Positions 6,701-16,249 are shown, counted from the first letter of the stretch. The stretch is 64,000 nt of DNA from Dorea sp. 5-2 (GCF_000403455.2 NZ_KE159794.1:1-64000), one strand, 5' to 3'. A program made the numbers and translations. The notes: generated from the letters alone by a model not told the origin.

Positions 6701-7924
6701 TTATTTTACATAAACCTTTCTGAAATTCTTCTTTCCTTTCTTGAGTACGACCCCTTCCCCTGAAAGATCTTCAACCGTAAACGCCGCATAGATATCGGTA
6801 ACCTTCTCGCCGTCAACGGCTACGCCGCCCTGGGTCACCGCACGCCGCGCGTCGGATTTGCTGGAGACAAGTCCAGAACTTACCAACATTGTAAGGATAT
6901 CGATCTTCCCATCTGTCAGATCTTCTGCCTTAAGCTCTGCCGCAGGCATATCCGCCGCCGCTCCTTGGCTGAACAGCGCCTTCGCAGCATCCATGGATCT
7001 CTTCGCCTCTTCCTCTCCATGGACCATCTTGGTCAGCTCGAATGCGAGGATTTCTTTCGCCTGGTTAAGCTGCGCGCCTTCCCATGAATCCATTCTGTCG
7101 ATCTCTTCAAGCGGAAGGAAGGTCAGCATACGGATACACTTAAGAACGTCCGCATCCGCCACATTTCTCCAGTACTGGTAGAACTCGAACGGGGTCGTCT
7201 TCTCCGGGTCAAGCCATACGGCGCCTTTCTGGGTCTTGCCCATCTTCTTACCCTCTGAATTCAGAAGCAGCGTGATCGTCATGGCGCTGGCATTCTTTCC
7301 AAGCTTCCTGCGGATCAATTCGGTCCCGCCAAGCATATTGCTCCACTGGTCGTCGCCGCCGAACTGCAGATTACATCCGTATTTCTGGAATAATGCGTAG
7401 AAATCATAGCTCTGCATGATCATGTAATTGAACTCCAGGAAGCTTAAGCCCCTCTCCATCCTCTGCTTGTAGCATTCCGCGGCAAGCATACGGTTCACAC
7501 TGAAGTGCGCCCCCACTTCGCGCAATACTTCGATGTAATTCAGGCCGTTCAGCCAGTCGGCATTATTGACCATCAACGCCTTCCCTTCCGAGAAGTCGAT
7601 AAAACGGCTCATCTGCTTCTTAAAGCAGTCACAATTGTGTTGGATCGTTTCCTCTGTCATCATCTGGCGCATATCGGTTCTCCCTGACGGGTCTCCTACC
7701 ATCGCCGTGCCGCCTCCGATCAGAGCGATCGGCTTGTTGCCCGCCTCCTGCAGCCGCTTCATCAGGCATAATGCCATAAAGTGCCCCACATGGAGACTGT
7801 CCGCAGTCGGGTCAAATCCGATATAGAAAGTTGCCTTCCCGTTATTGATCAGCTCTCTGATCTCTTCTTCATCTGTTACCTGGGCGATCAGTCCTCTCGC
7901 CCGAAGTTCTTCATAGATTCCCAT
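6701..7924 (-). CDS. tyrS: Tyrosine--tRNA ligase
   Basis: 407 residues. Class I synthetase with HVGH (residues 45-48, the HIGH motif) in FDPTADSLHVGHFM and KKMGKT as the KMSKS loop near residue 230. The C-terminal S4 RNA-binding domain includes SSKSDARRAVTQGGVAVDGEKV. It charges tRNA-Tyr in the cytoplasm. The start at 7924 has AGGAGG upstream. A tyrosine-specific T-box leader with its own promoter precedes it, so expression responds to uncharged tRNA-Tyr. Confidence 0.98.
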   Translation of the reverse strand: MGIYEELRARGLIAQVTDEEEIRELINNGKATFYIGFDPTADSLHVGHFMALCLMKRLQEAGNKPIALIGGGTAMVGDPSGRTDMRQMMTEETIQHNCDCFKKQMSRFIDFSEGKALMVNNADWLNGLNYIEVLREVGAHFSVNRMLAAECYKQRMERGLSFLEFNYMIMQSYDFYALFQKYGCNLQFGGDDQWSNMLGGTELIRRKLGKNASAMTITLLLNSEGKKMGKTQKGAVWLDPEKTTPFEFYQYWRNVADADVLKCIRMLTFLPLEEIDRMDSWEGAQLNQAKEILAFELTKMVHGEEEAKRSMDAAKALFSQGAAADMPAAELKAEDLTDGKIDILTMLVSSGLVSSKSDARRAVTQGGVAVDGEKVTDIYAAFTVEDLSGEGVVLKKGKKNFRKVYVK

Positions 7925-8061
7925 CGTGTTCTCTTCCTCCTGTTCATAGTGTATACTTTCGAAATCTCTCTGCGAAAGAGACTGCGAAAGTACGATCGAT
8001 CATTGCCATGCAGCCGCCAAATGTACATGCAAGCATGCCCGCTTGGCTCGCTGCTCACGGG

Positions 8062-8400
8062 AATAAAAAACCGCCCCTATCATTAAGATAAGGGCGGATA
8101 TGATCTCCGCGGTACCACCTTGATTCACAAGACACTCACATGCCTCGCCTCTGTAAGTTGCGTATTCACAACTCATGCACGGTAACGTGTGCCTTCCGTC
8201 ACAGCCTACTCGAACTATATTCTTTCGGTGTGCAGCTCCAAGATGTATTCATGATCCATTCTTTCATGCGCCTCTCACCCGCCGGCAGCTCTCTGTATGG
8301 GTGTATGTGATCATTACTTCTTCTTTTCCAAGCCTTTGTTCTGTCTCTGATCCACGCCGTCTCTAATCTGGCGGCAAGCCGGCGATCATCCGCCTGCTTG
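8062..8400 (-). ncRNA. T-box riboswitch leader of tyrS
   Basis: The diagnostic T-box sequence AAGGTGGTACCGCG is on the minus strand at 8108-8121. It is followed by a terminator: CCGCCC...GGGCGG stem at 8071-8097 with a T-rich run at 8062-8070. A likely specifier UAC (Tyr) lies in GAATACATC at 8246-8248, on the 3' side of the long Stem I region. Uncharged tRNA-Tyr would pair with the specifier and the T-box bulge, favour the antiterminator and allow tyrS transcription. The specifier position is inferred from context; a second UAC occurs nearer the T-box and is less well placed. Confidence 0.92.
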
Positions 8401-8406
8401 AATAGA

Positions 8407-8435
8407 ATCCTATCGTATTTGTGTCCCTTTGTCAA
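8407..8435 (-). promoter_or_regulatory. Sigma-A promoter of the tyrS T-box leader
   Basis: Minus strand: -35 TTGACA (8430-8435), 17-base spacer, -10 TAGGAT (8407-8412). Transcription would begin near 8400 and read the T-box leader. Confidence 0.85.
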
Positions 8436-8462
8436 GAGGAAATTCCGAATCTCCAAAGATCT

Positions 8463-9176
8463 CTAAAGATGGTACGGACAATGCTTCTTCAGGCACTGCT
8501 GATTCTCCGACGAAAATCCGCACGAGATCTTCTCCGGCAGCTCCATCACGATCCCCAGATTCTCTTTCACGAATTCCACAGCCTCTTTCGCCGCCGTAAA
8601 GGAATTGCGCTTGCAGCATCTCGGACCTCCAAGCTCTGCGATCGCCCCCAGGGCACGGGAAGTCATCTGATTCGACAGTCCCCAGGATCTGCCTGTCAGC
8701 GGCGTCGCTTTTGTAACGACACTCATGAAAGTCCCGACACTGACCGCCGCGCCGCAGCAACCCCACAGACCGCAGGATCCTCCCGGATACTCGCTTCCCC
8801 GCGACTTCATCTCCTCCAATGCCTTCTCAAACGCCCCGTCTTCACAGCCGTCGAAACCTCCGCAGTTCTTATACGCCGTAAGCAGCGCAGCGCCGACCAT
8901 AACATGATGCTCCGGTCCATGCATATATATGTAAGGATCCTCCATCAGCTTCTGCATGATAGAAATCGGATCCTTCTCTTTACTCTTGCCGCATCCTTCC
9001 ATAATAGCCTGTATTCCCCGCTTGGCATGGCATTCGTCACAAACATAATGGCCGTCCTCACAGCTCGCATGGCTCTCGAATTCACCATGACACATGACAC
9101 ATTCCATCTTCCTCGCACTCTCATAATACACGATCGGCTTGCCACATACCAGGCATGCCCCTACATCTCTTGCCAT
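8463..9176 (-). CDS. DUF5714 domain-containing Cys-rich protein
   Basis: 237 residues with AGGAGG 7 bases before the ATG. The N-terminal third has zinc-finger-like pairs: CLVCGK, ECVMCHGEFESHASC, HYVCDECH. The rest is DUF5714-like with GPEHHVMVGAALLTAYKNCGG, GSCGLWGCCGAA and a C-terminal CGFSSENQQCLKKHCPYH. About 20 cysteines suggest zinc or iron-sulfur binding. Homologues are common in strict anaerobes and usually annotated only by DUF number. It is monocistronic: tyrS has its own promoter downstream and nagA belongs to the nan operon. Function unknown. Confidence 0.85.
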   Translation of the reverse strand: MARDVGACLVCGKPIVYYESARKMECVMCHGEFESHASCEDGHYVCDECHAKRGIQAIMEGCGKSKEKDPISIMQKLMEDPYIYMHGPEHHVMVGAALLTAYKNCGGFDGCEDGAFEKALEEMKSRGSEYPGGSCGLWGCCGAAVSVGTFMSVVTKATPLTGRSWGLSNQMTSRALGAIAELGGPRCCKRNSFTAAKEAVEFVKENLGIVMELPEKISCGFSSENQQCLKKHCPYHL

Positions 9177-9316
9177 TTTTTGACCTCCTTACTTCTTACC
9201 AGTGTGCTGACTGTATTATATTCAGCCAAACCTCCTTCATCTGCCTTTACACCTTGCCCATATAACCGCCAACAGAGCCATTCTGTCCGGAAGTCTGTCT
9301 CTGCTGCAGCCATCCT

Positions 9317-10492
9317 TTAGCAGATCCTTATTCCGTCCTTCACTACTGCCTTCAGCTCCAGATCCTGATCTAACAATACGACATTCCCTTTCTTGCCGGG
9401 AGCAATGGAACCGTATTCATCATAGATCCCCAGGCACTTCGCGGGATTCATGGACGCACAGGCAACCACCGTCTTAAGCGGAATTCCCATCACCTTCACC
9501 ACGGTCTTCATACATTCCATCAGATTCGTTGCCGATCCTGCCAGCGCACCGTTCGATACAAGCGTCGCCTTTCCTCCGGCGACATTGACATCCAGTCCGC
9601 CAAGCGTATACTGCCCGTCCGGCATCCCCGTCGCCCTCATGCTGTCGCTGATCAGGACGATCCGGTCCGCCCCCAGCATCTTGAATGTTGCGCGCACCAC
9701 GGACGGATGGATATGGACACCGTCACAGATCATCTCCGCATTCACATGAGCGCTGTCTGACACCGCTCCTACGACTCCCGGTTTCCTGTGGGTGAATGCC
9801 GGCATCGCATTATACAGGTGCACGGCGTGATCTGCTCCTGCTTCAAATGCCGCCATCGCCGTATCATAATCCGCATTGGTATGAGCGAGAGAGATATGAA
9901 CCTCATCCTTCATCTGCCGGATGAATTCCTGTGCTTTCTCATTACGCTCAGGCGCGATCCCGACGAATTTGACCAGCCCTTCGGAAGCATTCAGAAAACG
10001 CTGGCAGATTCCGGCATCACAGGATATGATATTCCGCTCGTCCTGCGCCCCTTTTTTCGCCTCACTGATAAAGGGACCTTCCATGTTCACACCGACCAGA
10101 TCCGCCGCTCCCTGTCCTCCGGACGCATTCTCTTTCTTATACTTCGCCGCAACAGCCAGGATCTCTTCCAGTTCATTTACCGGAAGCGTCATGGTTGCCG
10201 GGCAGATCGCCGTCACACCCACCGACGCTTCGTACTCTGCGATCTTCGCGATCGCCTCGCTGGTTCCGTCACAGAAGTCATAGCCTTTACATCCGTGGAA
10301 ATGCAGGTCGATCAGTCCCGGGATCGCATAACAGCCGCCTCCGTCAAGTACTTCCTCTCCCGCCAAAGTTTTCCCGGAATCTTCCCCTGTCCCAGAACCT
10401 GGCGCCGCCTCAATCCTACCGTCTTGCAGCACGATCTCTCCTTCCACGAATTCCATCTCTTCTGTGTAGACTTTCACATTCCGAATAATCAT
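9317..10492 (-). CDS. nagA: N-acetylglucosamine-6-phosphate deacetylase
   Basis: 391 residues from MIIRNVKVYTEEME; AGGAG lies 8-10 bases upstream, so the frame's 8 extra codons are dropped. An amidohydrolase barrel: metal motif LHFHGCKGYDF near residue 60, NMEGPFIS, the HAH-like SLAHTNADY, HLYNAMPAFTHR for substrate binding, and the catalytic Asp in ISDSMRATG. It converts GlcNAc-6-P to GlcN-6-P plus acetate. It is the last gene of the sialic acid operon, carrying the NanE product onward; the next enzyme, NagB, is not in this window. Confidence 0.95.
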   Translation of the reverse strand: MIIRNVKVYTEEMEFVEGEIVLQDGRIEAAPGSGTGEDSGKTLAGEEVLDGGGCYAIPGLIDLHFHGCKGYDFCDGTSEAIAKIAEYEASVGVTAICPATMTLPVNELEEILAVAAKYKKENASGGQGAADLVGVNMEGPFISEAKKGAQDERNIISCDAGICQRFLNASEGLVKFVGIAPERNEKAQEFIRQMKDEVHISLAHTNADYDTAMAAFEAGADHAVHLYNAMPAFTHRKPGVVGAVSDSAHVNAEMICDGVHIHPSVVRATFKMLGADRIVLISDSMRATGMPDGQYTLGGLDVNVAGGKATLVSNGALAGSATNLMECMKTVVKVMGIPLKTVVACASMNPAKCLGIYDEYGSIAPGKKGNVVLLDQDLELKAVVKDGIRIC

Positions 10493-10585
10493 ATCCCTCT
10501 CTCCTTTTTCTTTCATTATTCATCATTTATTATATATTACCATAAATACTCCTGAAAAATCATAGATTTTCCAAGAGTACTTCGA

Positions 10586-11428
10586 TCATTCCAGGCCATG
10601 CCTGCGCCTCCCTCTTCCCTCTTCAAGCGCACGCAGCGTATTATCATGCAAAAGCTCTTTCGCGAACTTGTCCTGCTCCACATAGTAAGAATAGATGATA
10701 TCGATCATCACCAGGATCGGGAACTGCGGCGATATGACATTTCCGTGATTCAGATGCCGCAGAGACGGGATGAGCACGATCTCATCGCAGAACTCTTCAA
10801 ATATTCCCTTATTCTTCGCTGTCAGGAGCACCGTTCTTGCTCCTCTTCTGTGGGATTCTTTCAAAAGATACAGAACATCCTCCTTCTCACCGCTGATACT
10901 GATCCCGACCACCAGGCTCTCCCGATCCTGGAACACGGCGCGCATACGCATGAGATCCGCATCCTTAACAGAATCAATATCGACTCCGATCCTCATAAAG
11001 CGGAATTCCATCTCTTCCGCCGTAAGCCCCGAACTCCCGATGCCGCACACGACGACCCGGTCCGATTGATTCAGATATCTTCCGATCCGGGCAATCTGCA
11101 GCTCATCTACAAGATTATAAGTTTTATTAAGCAGTTCCTGATACACATTCAGGATCATCCTTGTATTCCCTGTCATGGATTCCTGCTTCTCCACGAAGGT
11201 TTCTTCATACTGGTACACGAATTCCCGATATCCCCGATAACCGCATTTCTTAGCGAAACGGGAGAGCGAGGCTTCCGACACATACAGCATCTCGGCAACC
11301 GACTTCGCAGAAAAATCCATCCGCTTGCGGTTTCGTATGAAGAAATCGGCAATCGTCTTCTCCACTACCGTAAAATTATCATAATTCGACTCTATCATCG
11401 GCACTACAGATTTTACATAATACTTCAT
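10586..11428 (-). CDS. MurR/RpiR-family transcriptional regulator (probable sialic acid repressor)
   Basis: 280 residues: an N-terminal RpiR helix-turn-helix (about 1-77, with FSAKSVAEMLYVSEASLSRFAKKCGY) and a C-terminal SIS sugar-phosphate-binding domain (about 105-240, with VVCGIGSSGLTAEE and LVVGISISGEKEDVL). The start overlaps the ROK kinase stop by 4 bases (ATGA). Its position within the nan operon suggests it senses ManNAc-6-P or GlcNAc-6-P and controls this operon, as RpiR-type NanR proteins do in other Firmicutes. The operator is not proven; see the GTTGAAA repeats upstream of nanE. Confidence 0.9.
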   Translation of the reverse strand: MKYYVKSVVPMIESNYDNFTVVEKTIADFFIRNRKRMDFSAKSVAEMLYVSEASLSRFAKKCGYRGYREFVYQYEETFVEKQESMTGNTRMILNVYQELLNKTYNLVDELQIARIGRYLNQSDRVVVCGIGSSGLTAEEMEFRFMRIGVDIDSVKDADLMRMRAVFQDRESLVVGISISGEKEDVLYLLKESHRRGARTVLLTAKNKGIFEEFCDEIVLIPSLRHLNHGNVISPQFPILVMIDIIYSYYVEQDKFAKELLHDNTLRALEEGRGRRRHGLE

Positions 11429-12327
11429 CGTATTTCATCCTTCTTCGTCTGCTTTTGAATAAAATGATAGAAAGCCCCCAACATTCCCGCATCATTCTTG
11501 TGTTTCGCAAATGCGATCCTTGTACCGGAAGCAATGCTTGAGATCAGATACTTCTCCACCGCTCTCTCAATCCTGCCTCTCAGGTATTCCTCCTGCGCCA
11601 TGATACCTCCTCCAAGCACCACGATCTCAGGATTGATCACATAACAGATATTCGCAATACCCATTCCAAGCACGTCCGTCATCTCGTCGATCGCTCTGAC
11701 GCAAAGCGCATCCCCTTTCTCCGCCTCTTCAAAAATACGATACCCATTCCACGTCCCCGCAGGGTCTTTCTTCCACTCTGCCACTTTTCTTGAGAGAATA
11801 CTCGCCGCTCCCAGAGTCTGAAAATCACTCCCCTCCATATGCATATATCCCACTTCACAGGCGCTGTTGCCGGATCCGCGAAAGACCTTGCCGCCAACCA
11901 CGATACATCCTCCGATCCCTGTCCCGACTGTCAGAATGAGCGCGGGGTCACACCCCTTTGCCGCTCCCGAGACCGACTCTGCCAATCCCGCACAGTTGAC
12001 ATCATTCTCCACCTCACAGGGAACACGAAACCTCTGCTCCATGATCTCTTTGAAACGGGTTCCGGTATAATGAGAGATCAGGGGCGCCGAGTGGAAGATC
12101 TCCCCCTTCTCGGTATCTACCATACCTGCCGTAGAGATACAGATTCCGTCCACCGCACCAACTTCGCGGCACCGTTCTACGATACCGACCGCTTTCGCCA
12201 GGACAGACACGCCGCCCTTATAGCTCTCTGTCGGCATCTTACTTCGGAACAGTATTTCTCCGTCTCCGTCCAAAACTCCGTACTTTATTGCCGTCCCGCC
12301 TATGTCAATGCATACATATCTCTTCAT
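11425..12327 (-). CDS. ROK-family kinase, probable N-acetylmannosamine kinase
   Basis: 300 residues. N-terminal ATP site DIGGTAIKYGVLDGDG and the second glycine motif LTVGTGIGGCIVVGGK fit the ROK family. The usual CxCGxxGCxE zinc motif is replaced by SACEVGYMHMEG with a single Cys, seen in many NanK-like and glucokinase-like ROKs of Clostridia. In this operon it should phosphorylate ManNAc (released by NanA) to ManNAc-6-P for NanE. It lies between YhcH and the RpiR regulator, with GAGGT before the ATG. Kinase class is certain, substrate is from context. Confidence 0.88.
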   Translation of the reverse strand: MKRYVCIDIGGTAIKYGVLDGDGEILFRSKMPTESYKGGVSVLAKAVGIVERCREVGAVDGICISTAGMVDTEKGEIFHSAPLISHYTGTRFKEIMEQRFRVPCEVENDVNCAGLAESVSGAAKGCDPALILTVGTGIGGCIVVGGKVFRGSGNSACEVGYMHMEGSDFQTLGAASILSRKVAEWKKDPAGTWNGYRIFEEAEKGDALCVRAIDEMTDVLGMGIANICYVINPEIVVLGGGIMAQEEYLRGRIERAVEKYLISSIASGTRIAFAKHKNDAGMLGAFYHFIQKQTKKDEIR

Positions 12328-12392
12328 ATCTATACCTCATTATAATATATTCCTGTCTTTTCCGCAATCTGCCATACGCTTTACCGTTAATT

Positions 12393-12436
12393 TTCACATC
12401 CACACTGATCACTGTACCAATTGGTGCGGATGTGAA
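12393..12436 (-). other. Intercistronic hairpin between the YhcH and ROK genes
   Basis: Arms TTCACATCCACAC (12393-12405) and GTGCGGATGTGAA (12424-12436) match at 12 of 13 positions. There is no T-run, so it is more likely an RNA-processing or stability element within the nan operon than a terminator. Confidence 0.5.
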
Positions 12437-12446
12437 TCCTGACACA

Positions 12447-12896
12447 CTATATACGCACTTTAAAAATCGCCTTGCGGATCTTCCGGGGAACCCCCGCAGC
12501 AACTGCCGTTCGATGGGCGTCGCTTGGATAACAGATCAGGAAATCCCCCTCCTTAAGTACAACGGAGCCATTCTTCCCGCCCTCCATAGGCAGGAAATCA
12601 TCCTCCGCAGCATAAGGCTTTACATCCATATTATGAATAAAATTCATATCAATCTGCTCCGTCCCCTCAAGCATCAGATGAATATCCAGATAATTCCTGT
12701 GCGCCTCCCAGAATCGTTTCTCTGCTTCCATCGTCTCATATTCCACGATATTGACGAATAACCGCTTCCCGTCAATCTCATAGACTCCCTTTTTATACTC
12801 ATTCAGCGCATGTTCTTTCATATAATTGAAGCACTCAAGCACTCCGTCCTCCAAGAAAAAGTATTCCTTAAGGTTCTGAATATTTCCAAAGATCAT
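12447..12896 (-). CDS. YhcH/YjgK/YiaL (DUF386) family protein, probable sialic acid anomerase
   Basis: 149 residues, the usual length for this cupin-like beta-barrel family. Recognisable segments are NIVEYETMEAEKRFWEAHRNYLDIHLMLEG, in which His and Glu residues form the metal site, and GDFLICYPSDAHRTAVA. Family members encoded in nan operons (YhcH, NanQ) are thought to speed up anomer conversion of N-acetylneuraminate so the lyase or transporter sees the right form. It sits directly after the symporter gene with GGAGG 10 bases before its ATG. Function by family and context. Confidence 0.88.
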   Translation of the reverse strand: MIFGNIQNLKEYFFLEDGVLECFNYMKEHALNEYKKGVYEIDGKRLFVNIVEYETMEAEKRFWEAHRNYLDIHLMLEGTEQIDMNFIHNMDVKPYAAEDDFLPMEGGKNGSVVLKEGDFLICYPSDAHRTAVAAGVPRKIRKAIFKVRI

Positions 12897-12920
12897 ATTC
12901 TATATCCCTCCCATATAAAC

Positions 12921-14426
12921 TCAATTCTTATAGATCGTCGTATAAGGAGCGGGAACCGACGTATCTCCCTTAACCTTTCTGGAAACTATACTTGCGGGAA
13001 TCCCTACCGCCAACGACACTGCGATCGAGATCATCGAGTAAGACCAGATCGACACCGCCTCCGCCGGAACAAAGTATTTGATGCCAACCATGACAACAGA
13101 CGCAGCGATAAAGGCAAGCGCCGCCCCGAATGTATTTGCCGCCTTCGTAAATGCACCCAGAATAAAGGTTCCGATCAGAATGCCAAGTACCAGTCCCATG
13201 AATCCATTAAACCACTCATATGCAGACTTCACACCGCCGTTCGCCAAGACCATTGACACCGCGATAGAGAATATACCCACGATCAGAGAGACATATTGTC
13301 CGATCTTTGTCTGTGTCTCAAAACTTAACTCCTTCTTCGTGAGGCGAGCCTGGATATCAAGAGTCCAGCTTGCCGCAACCGAATTCAAGCCTGTTGACAG
13401 CGTGGACTGAGACGCCGCATAGATCGCCGCAAGAAGAAGTCCCGTGACGCCCACCGGAAGCTCGAACGCGATGTAAGACGCAAAGATCTGATCCTGAGCT
13501 GCCGCCGGCGGAAGTGTATTCTGCTGATAGAATACATACAGTCCCGTTCCGATCAGGTAGAATACGGTTGCAATAAAGATCGAGAGCGCACCGTTCGTCA
13601 GCATCATCTTATTCAGCTTCTTCGTATCTGTCGTCGTCGTGAAACGCTGCACGATATCCTGGCTTGATACGTAAGATCCCATCGTGTTGAACCCTGCGCC
13701 TACGATCAGGATAAATACACTGTCCTTAAGAATATTGATGTCAAAGACCGGCTGATCCACGGCAAGGAATTTATGTTCCGATGCGAACGCCGTAAATATT
13801 GCTCCGATCCCCCCGTCAATATGTGCAAGAAGGAAGAACAGCGAGAAAGTCACGCCGATCAGAAGCACCGAACCCTGGATAAAGTCCGTCCAGAGCACTG
13901 ATTTCAAACCGCCGGTATAGGAGTAGATGATCGCGATCACGCCCATGATCAATATCAACAAGTTCACATGGATCCCCGTCAGGCTTCCCAGAACCATACA
14001 TGGCAGATACATGATGATCGACATACGTCCGACCTGATAGACGATAAACATCACCGCGCCAAGCACGCGAAGCCCCTTGCTCCCGAATCTCAATTCCAGG
14101 TAATGGTATGCCGTGTCTATATCAAGCTTACTGTAGATCGGCAGGAAGAACCGGATCGTCAGAGGGATTGCCAGAAGCATGCCAAGCTGTGCAAACCACA
14201 TGATCCATGTTCCCGCGTAGGAATTTCCCGCGAGCGACAGAAATGATATGGGACTTAACAAAGTTGCGAATATAGAGACGGAAGTCACCCACCACGGCAC
14301 GGTTCCGTCACCCTTGAAATATTCTTTTCCCTTCATTTCCTTTTTCGCGAAATGAAGGCCGGCAAATAATACTGCTGCCAGATATACTACTAAAATGATC
14401 AGATCTATGATCGTAAAACCTTGCAT
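12921..14426 (-). CDS. Sodium:solute symporter (SSS family), probable sialic acid transporter
   Basis: 501 residues, about 13 hydrophobic segments, no signal peptide. It has the SSS-family core near AGNSYAGTWIMWFAQLG, YTGGLKSVLWTDFIQG (the typical SSS signature) and SSQDIVQRF. Encoded between nanA and yhcH, it is most simply the Neu5Ac importer (SiaT/NanT-SSS class) that uses the sodium gradient. No other transporter is present in this operon, and none of the TRAP or SAT ABC types are seen. Substrate is from context. Confidence 0.9.
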   Translation of the reverse strand: MQGFTIIDLIILVVYLAAVLFAGLHFAKKEMKGKEYFKGDGTVPWWVTSVSIFATLLSPISFLSLAGNSYAGTWIMWFAQLGMLLAIPLTIRFFLPIYSKLDIDTAYHYLELRFGSKGLRVLGAVMFIVYQVGRMSIIMYLPCMVLGSLTGIHVNLLILIMGVIAIIYSYTGGLKSVLWTDFIQGSVLLIGVTFSLFFLLAHIDGGIGAIFTAFASEHKFLAVDQPVFDINILKDSVFILIVGAGFNTMGSYVSSQDIVQRFTTTTDTKKLNKMMLTNGALSIFIATVFYLIGTGLYVFYQQNTLPPAAAQDQIFASYIAFELPVGVTGLLLAAIYAASQSTLSTGLNSVAASWTLDIQARLTKKELSFETQTKIGQYVSLIVGIFSIAVSMVLANGGVKSAYEWFNGFMGLVLGILIGTFILGAFTKAANTFGAALAFIAASVVMVGIKYFVPAEAVSIWSYSMISIAVSLAVGIPASIVSRKVKGDTSVPAPYTTIYKN

Positions 14427-14467
14427 CCTCTTTTCTCCTTCTAAATTCGTACATTTGATGTGCCTTT

Positions 14468-15385
14468 TTAGATATATTTCTCCTTTGCGTCACGTATCAT
14501 CCGCGCAGCTTCCTGTACGGTCGCCGCGTCACTCTCGATCAGAGACGGCAGGGGTTCTCTCACTCCCCCGATCTCCAACCCTTCATTGATCTTAAGGATC
14601 TCCTTGATAACCCCATACATATTTCCATGTGCGGAACACATCTTGTAGATGATCTCATTGATCACATATTGAAGCTCTCTTGCCTTCTCCATCTCACTCG
14701 ACTTAACAAGCGCCTCCAGTTTTAAGAATAGCTCCGGCATCGCCCCGTAGGTTCCGCCGATCGCACCTTCCGCCCCGATCGCCAGACCGCTGATAAACTG
14801 TTCGTCCGGTCCGTTAAATATCACATAGTCCTCTCCCCCTGCCTGCTTGAACATCTGGATGTCCTGCACCGGCATAGAAGAATTCTTCACCCCTATGACT
14901 CTTGGATTCTTCCGCATCTCTTCAAACAGGCTCATGGTGAGAGCTACCCCGGCAAGCTGCGGAATATTGTAGATGACAAAGTCTGTATCCGGCGCTGCCA
15001 AGCTGATATCATTCCAATACTGTGCGATCGCATATTCCGGCAAGCGGAAATAAATCGGCGGGATCGCCGCGATCGCGTCCGCCCCCGCGCTCTGTGCATG
15101 TCTTGCAAGCTCCTTACTGTCCCTGGTGTTGTTGCATGCAACATGGGCAATGACGGTCAGTCTTCCATCCGCTGCTTTCATGACATTGTCAAGTACAACC
15201 TTCCGATCCTCCACACTCTGATAGATACATTCCCCCGAGGAACCATTTACATAGACTCCCTTTACCCCCTTCTCGATAAAATACCTTGTCAGCGCCTGCA
15301 CTCCTTCGGGGCTGATATCGCCTTTCTTATCATAGCAAGCGTAAAATGCGGGAATGATACCTTTGTATTTACTTAAATCTCTCAT
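14468..15385 (-). CDS. nanA: N-acetylneuraminate lyase (DHDPS family)
   Basis: 305 residues, the class I aldolase barrel of the DapA/NanA family. The Schiff-base lysine is K167 in GVKNSS and the catalytic Tyr is Y139 in FVIYNIPQLAG. The substrate loop NGSSGE at 48-53 carries the Ser-rather-than-Thr signature typical of NanA. The reaction is Neu5Ac to ManNAc plus pyruvate. The ATG has AAGGAG 8 bases upstream and overlaps the nanE stop (ATGA). Confidence 0.93.
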   Translation of the reverse strand: MRDLSKYKGIIPAFYACYDKKGDISPEGVQALTRYFIEKGVKGVYVNGSSGECIYQSVEDRKVVLDNVMKAADGRLTVIAHVACNNTRDSKELARHAQSAGADAIAAIPPIYFRLPEYAIAQYWNDISLAAPDTDFVIYNIPQLAGVALTMSLFEEMRKNPRVIGVKNSSMPVQDIQMFKQAGGEDYVIFNGPDEQFISGLAIGAEGAIGGTYGAMPELFLKLEALVKSSEMEKARELQYVINEIIYKMCSAHGNMYGVIKEILKINEGLEIGGVREPLPSLIESDAATVQEAARMIRDAKEKYI

Positions 15386-16140
15386 CGTCTTTTCTCCTTT
15401 TTCATCCGTTCTGATTCTCTCTCTCCTTTGTTGTTCCGTTCCTGCAGCGCTTCTGCAAATGATCTCGTGATCAGCTGCGGCCTCGTAATTACCGAACCCA
15501 CCACGACGCAGAATACTCCAAGCCCGATCACATGCCTTGCTTTCTCTGGCGTGTCAATATTTCCCTCCGCGATCACTCTGTGATCTACCTGCGCAATGAT
15601 CTTCCTGATGATCTCAAAATCACCGGCTTCTATCCTGTCTCCCTTACTCTGTCTGGTGTACCCCACCAGTGTCGTCCCGATGAAATCAAATCCAAGCGCA
15701 TCCGCATGAACCGCTTCCTCTACGGTGGAGCAATCCGCCATCAAAAGCTGATCCGGATATCTTTCCTTCACTTCCTGAAAGAACTTATCAAGCGTAACGC
15801 CTCCCGGCCTTAACCTGTCGGTTGCATCCATAGCGATGATCTCCGGTTTTACTCCCATCAGCTCGTCAATCTCTCTCATTGTCGGTGTGATATAGATCTC
15901 ACTGTCTTCATAATCCCTCTTAACGATCCCGATGACCGGAAGATCTACCTGTGACCTGATCTCGCCGATGTCCTCTTTCGTATTGGCGCGGATGCCCGCC
16001 GCCCCTCCTTCTTTTGCCGCCAGAGCCATTCTTCCCATAATAAAGGATGAATGAAGCGGCTCGTCAGGCAGCGCCTGGCAAGATACCACCAGCCTGCCTT
16101 TCAAATGTTCCACACATTCCTTCATACTCTGGTCTTCCAT
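15382..16140 (-). CDS. nanE: N-acetylmannosamine-6-phosphate 2-epimerase
   Basis: 252 residues, TIM barrel. Family landmarks: GRLVVSCQALPDEPLHSS, GIRANTKEDIGEIR, PVIGIVKRDY (catalytic Lys region), MADCSTVEEA and IAEGNIDTPEKAR. It turns ManNAc-6-P into GlcNAc-6-P for NagA. First gene of the nan operon. The start at 16140 has GGAGAAGAAAGGAG just upstream; Met6 is an alternative but its spacing is worse. The C-terminal 15 residues are very basic and run into the nanA Shine-Dalgarno. Confidence 0.93.
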   Translation of the reverse strand: MEDQSMKECVEHLKGRLVVSCQALPDEPLHSSFIMGRMALAAKEGGAAGIRANTKEDIGEIRSQVDLPVIGIVKRDYEDSEIYITPTMREIDELMGVKPEIIAMDATDRLRPGGVTLDKFFQEVKERYPDQLLMADCSTVEEAVHADALGFDFIGTTLVGYTRQSKGDRIEAGDFEIIRKIIAQVDHRVIAEGNIDTPEKARHVIGLGVFCVVVGSVITRPQLITRSFAEALQERNNKGERESERMKKEKRR

Positions 16141-16249
16141 CTCCTTTCTTCTCCTTCTTCTTACTTCTTAGAAACAGTTCTTTTCATTGTTCCTATACCC
16201 AGACGTATTCGCTGACTGTGAATCTGTGTCTTCTGGTTTCTGGCTCCTA

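Noticed and set aside
8421..9320. A 299-codon plus-strand open frame
   Set aside because: It is antisense to the DUF5714 gene, has no ribosome site, and its product is Arg/His/Ser-rich shadow sequence.
9788..10555. 255-codon plus-strand frame
   Set aside because: Antisense to nagA with no start signal.
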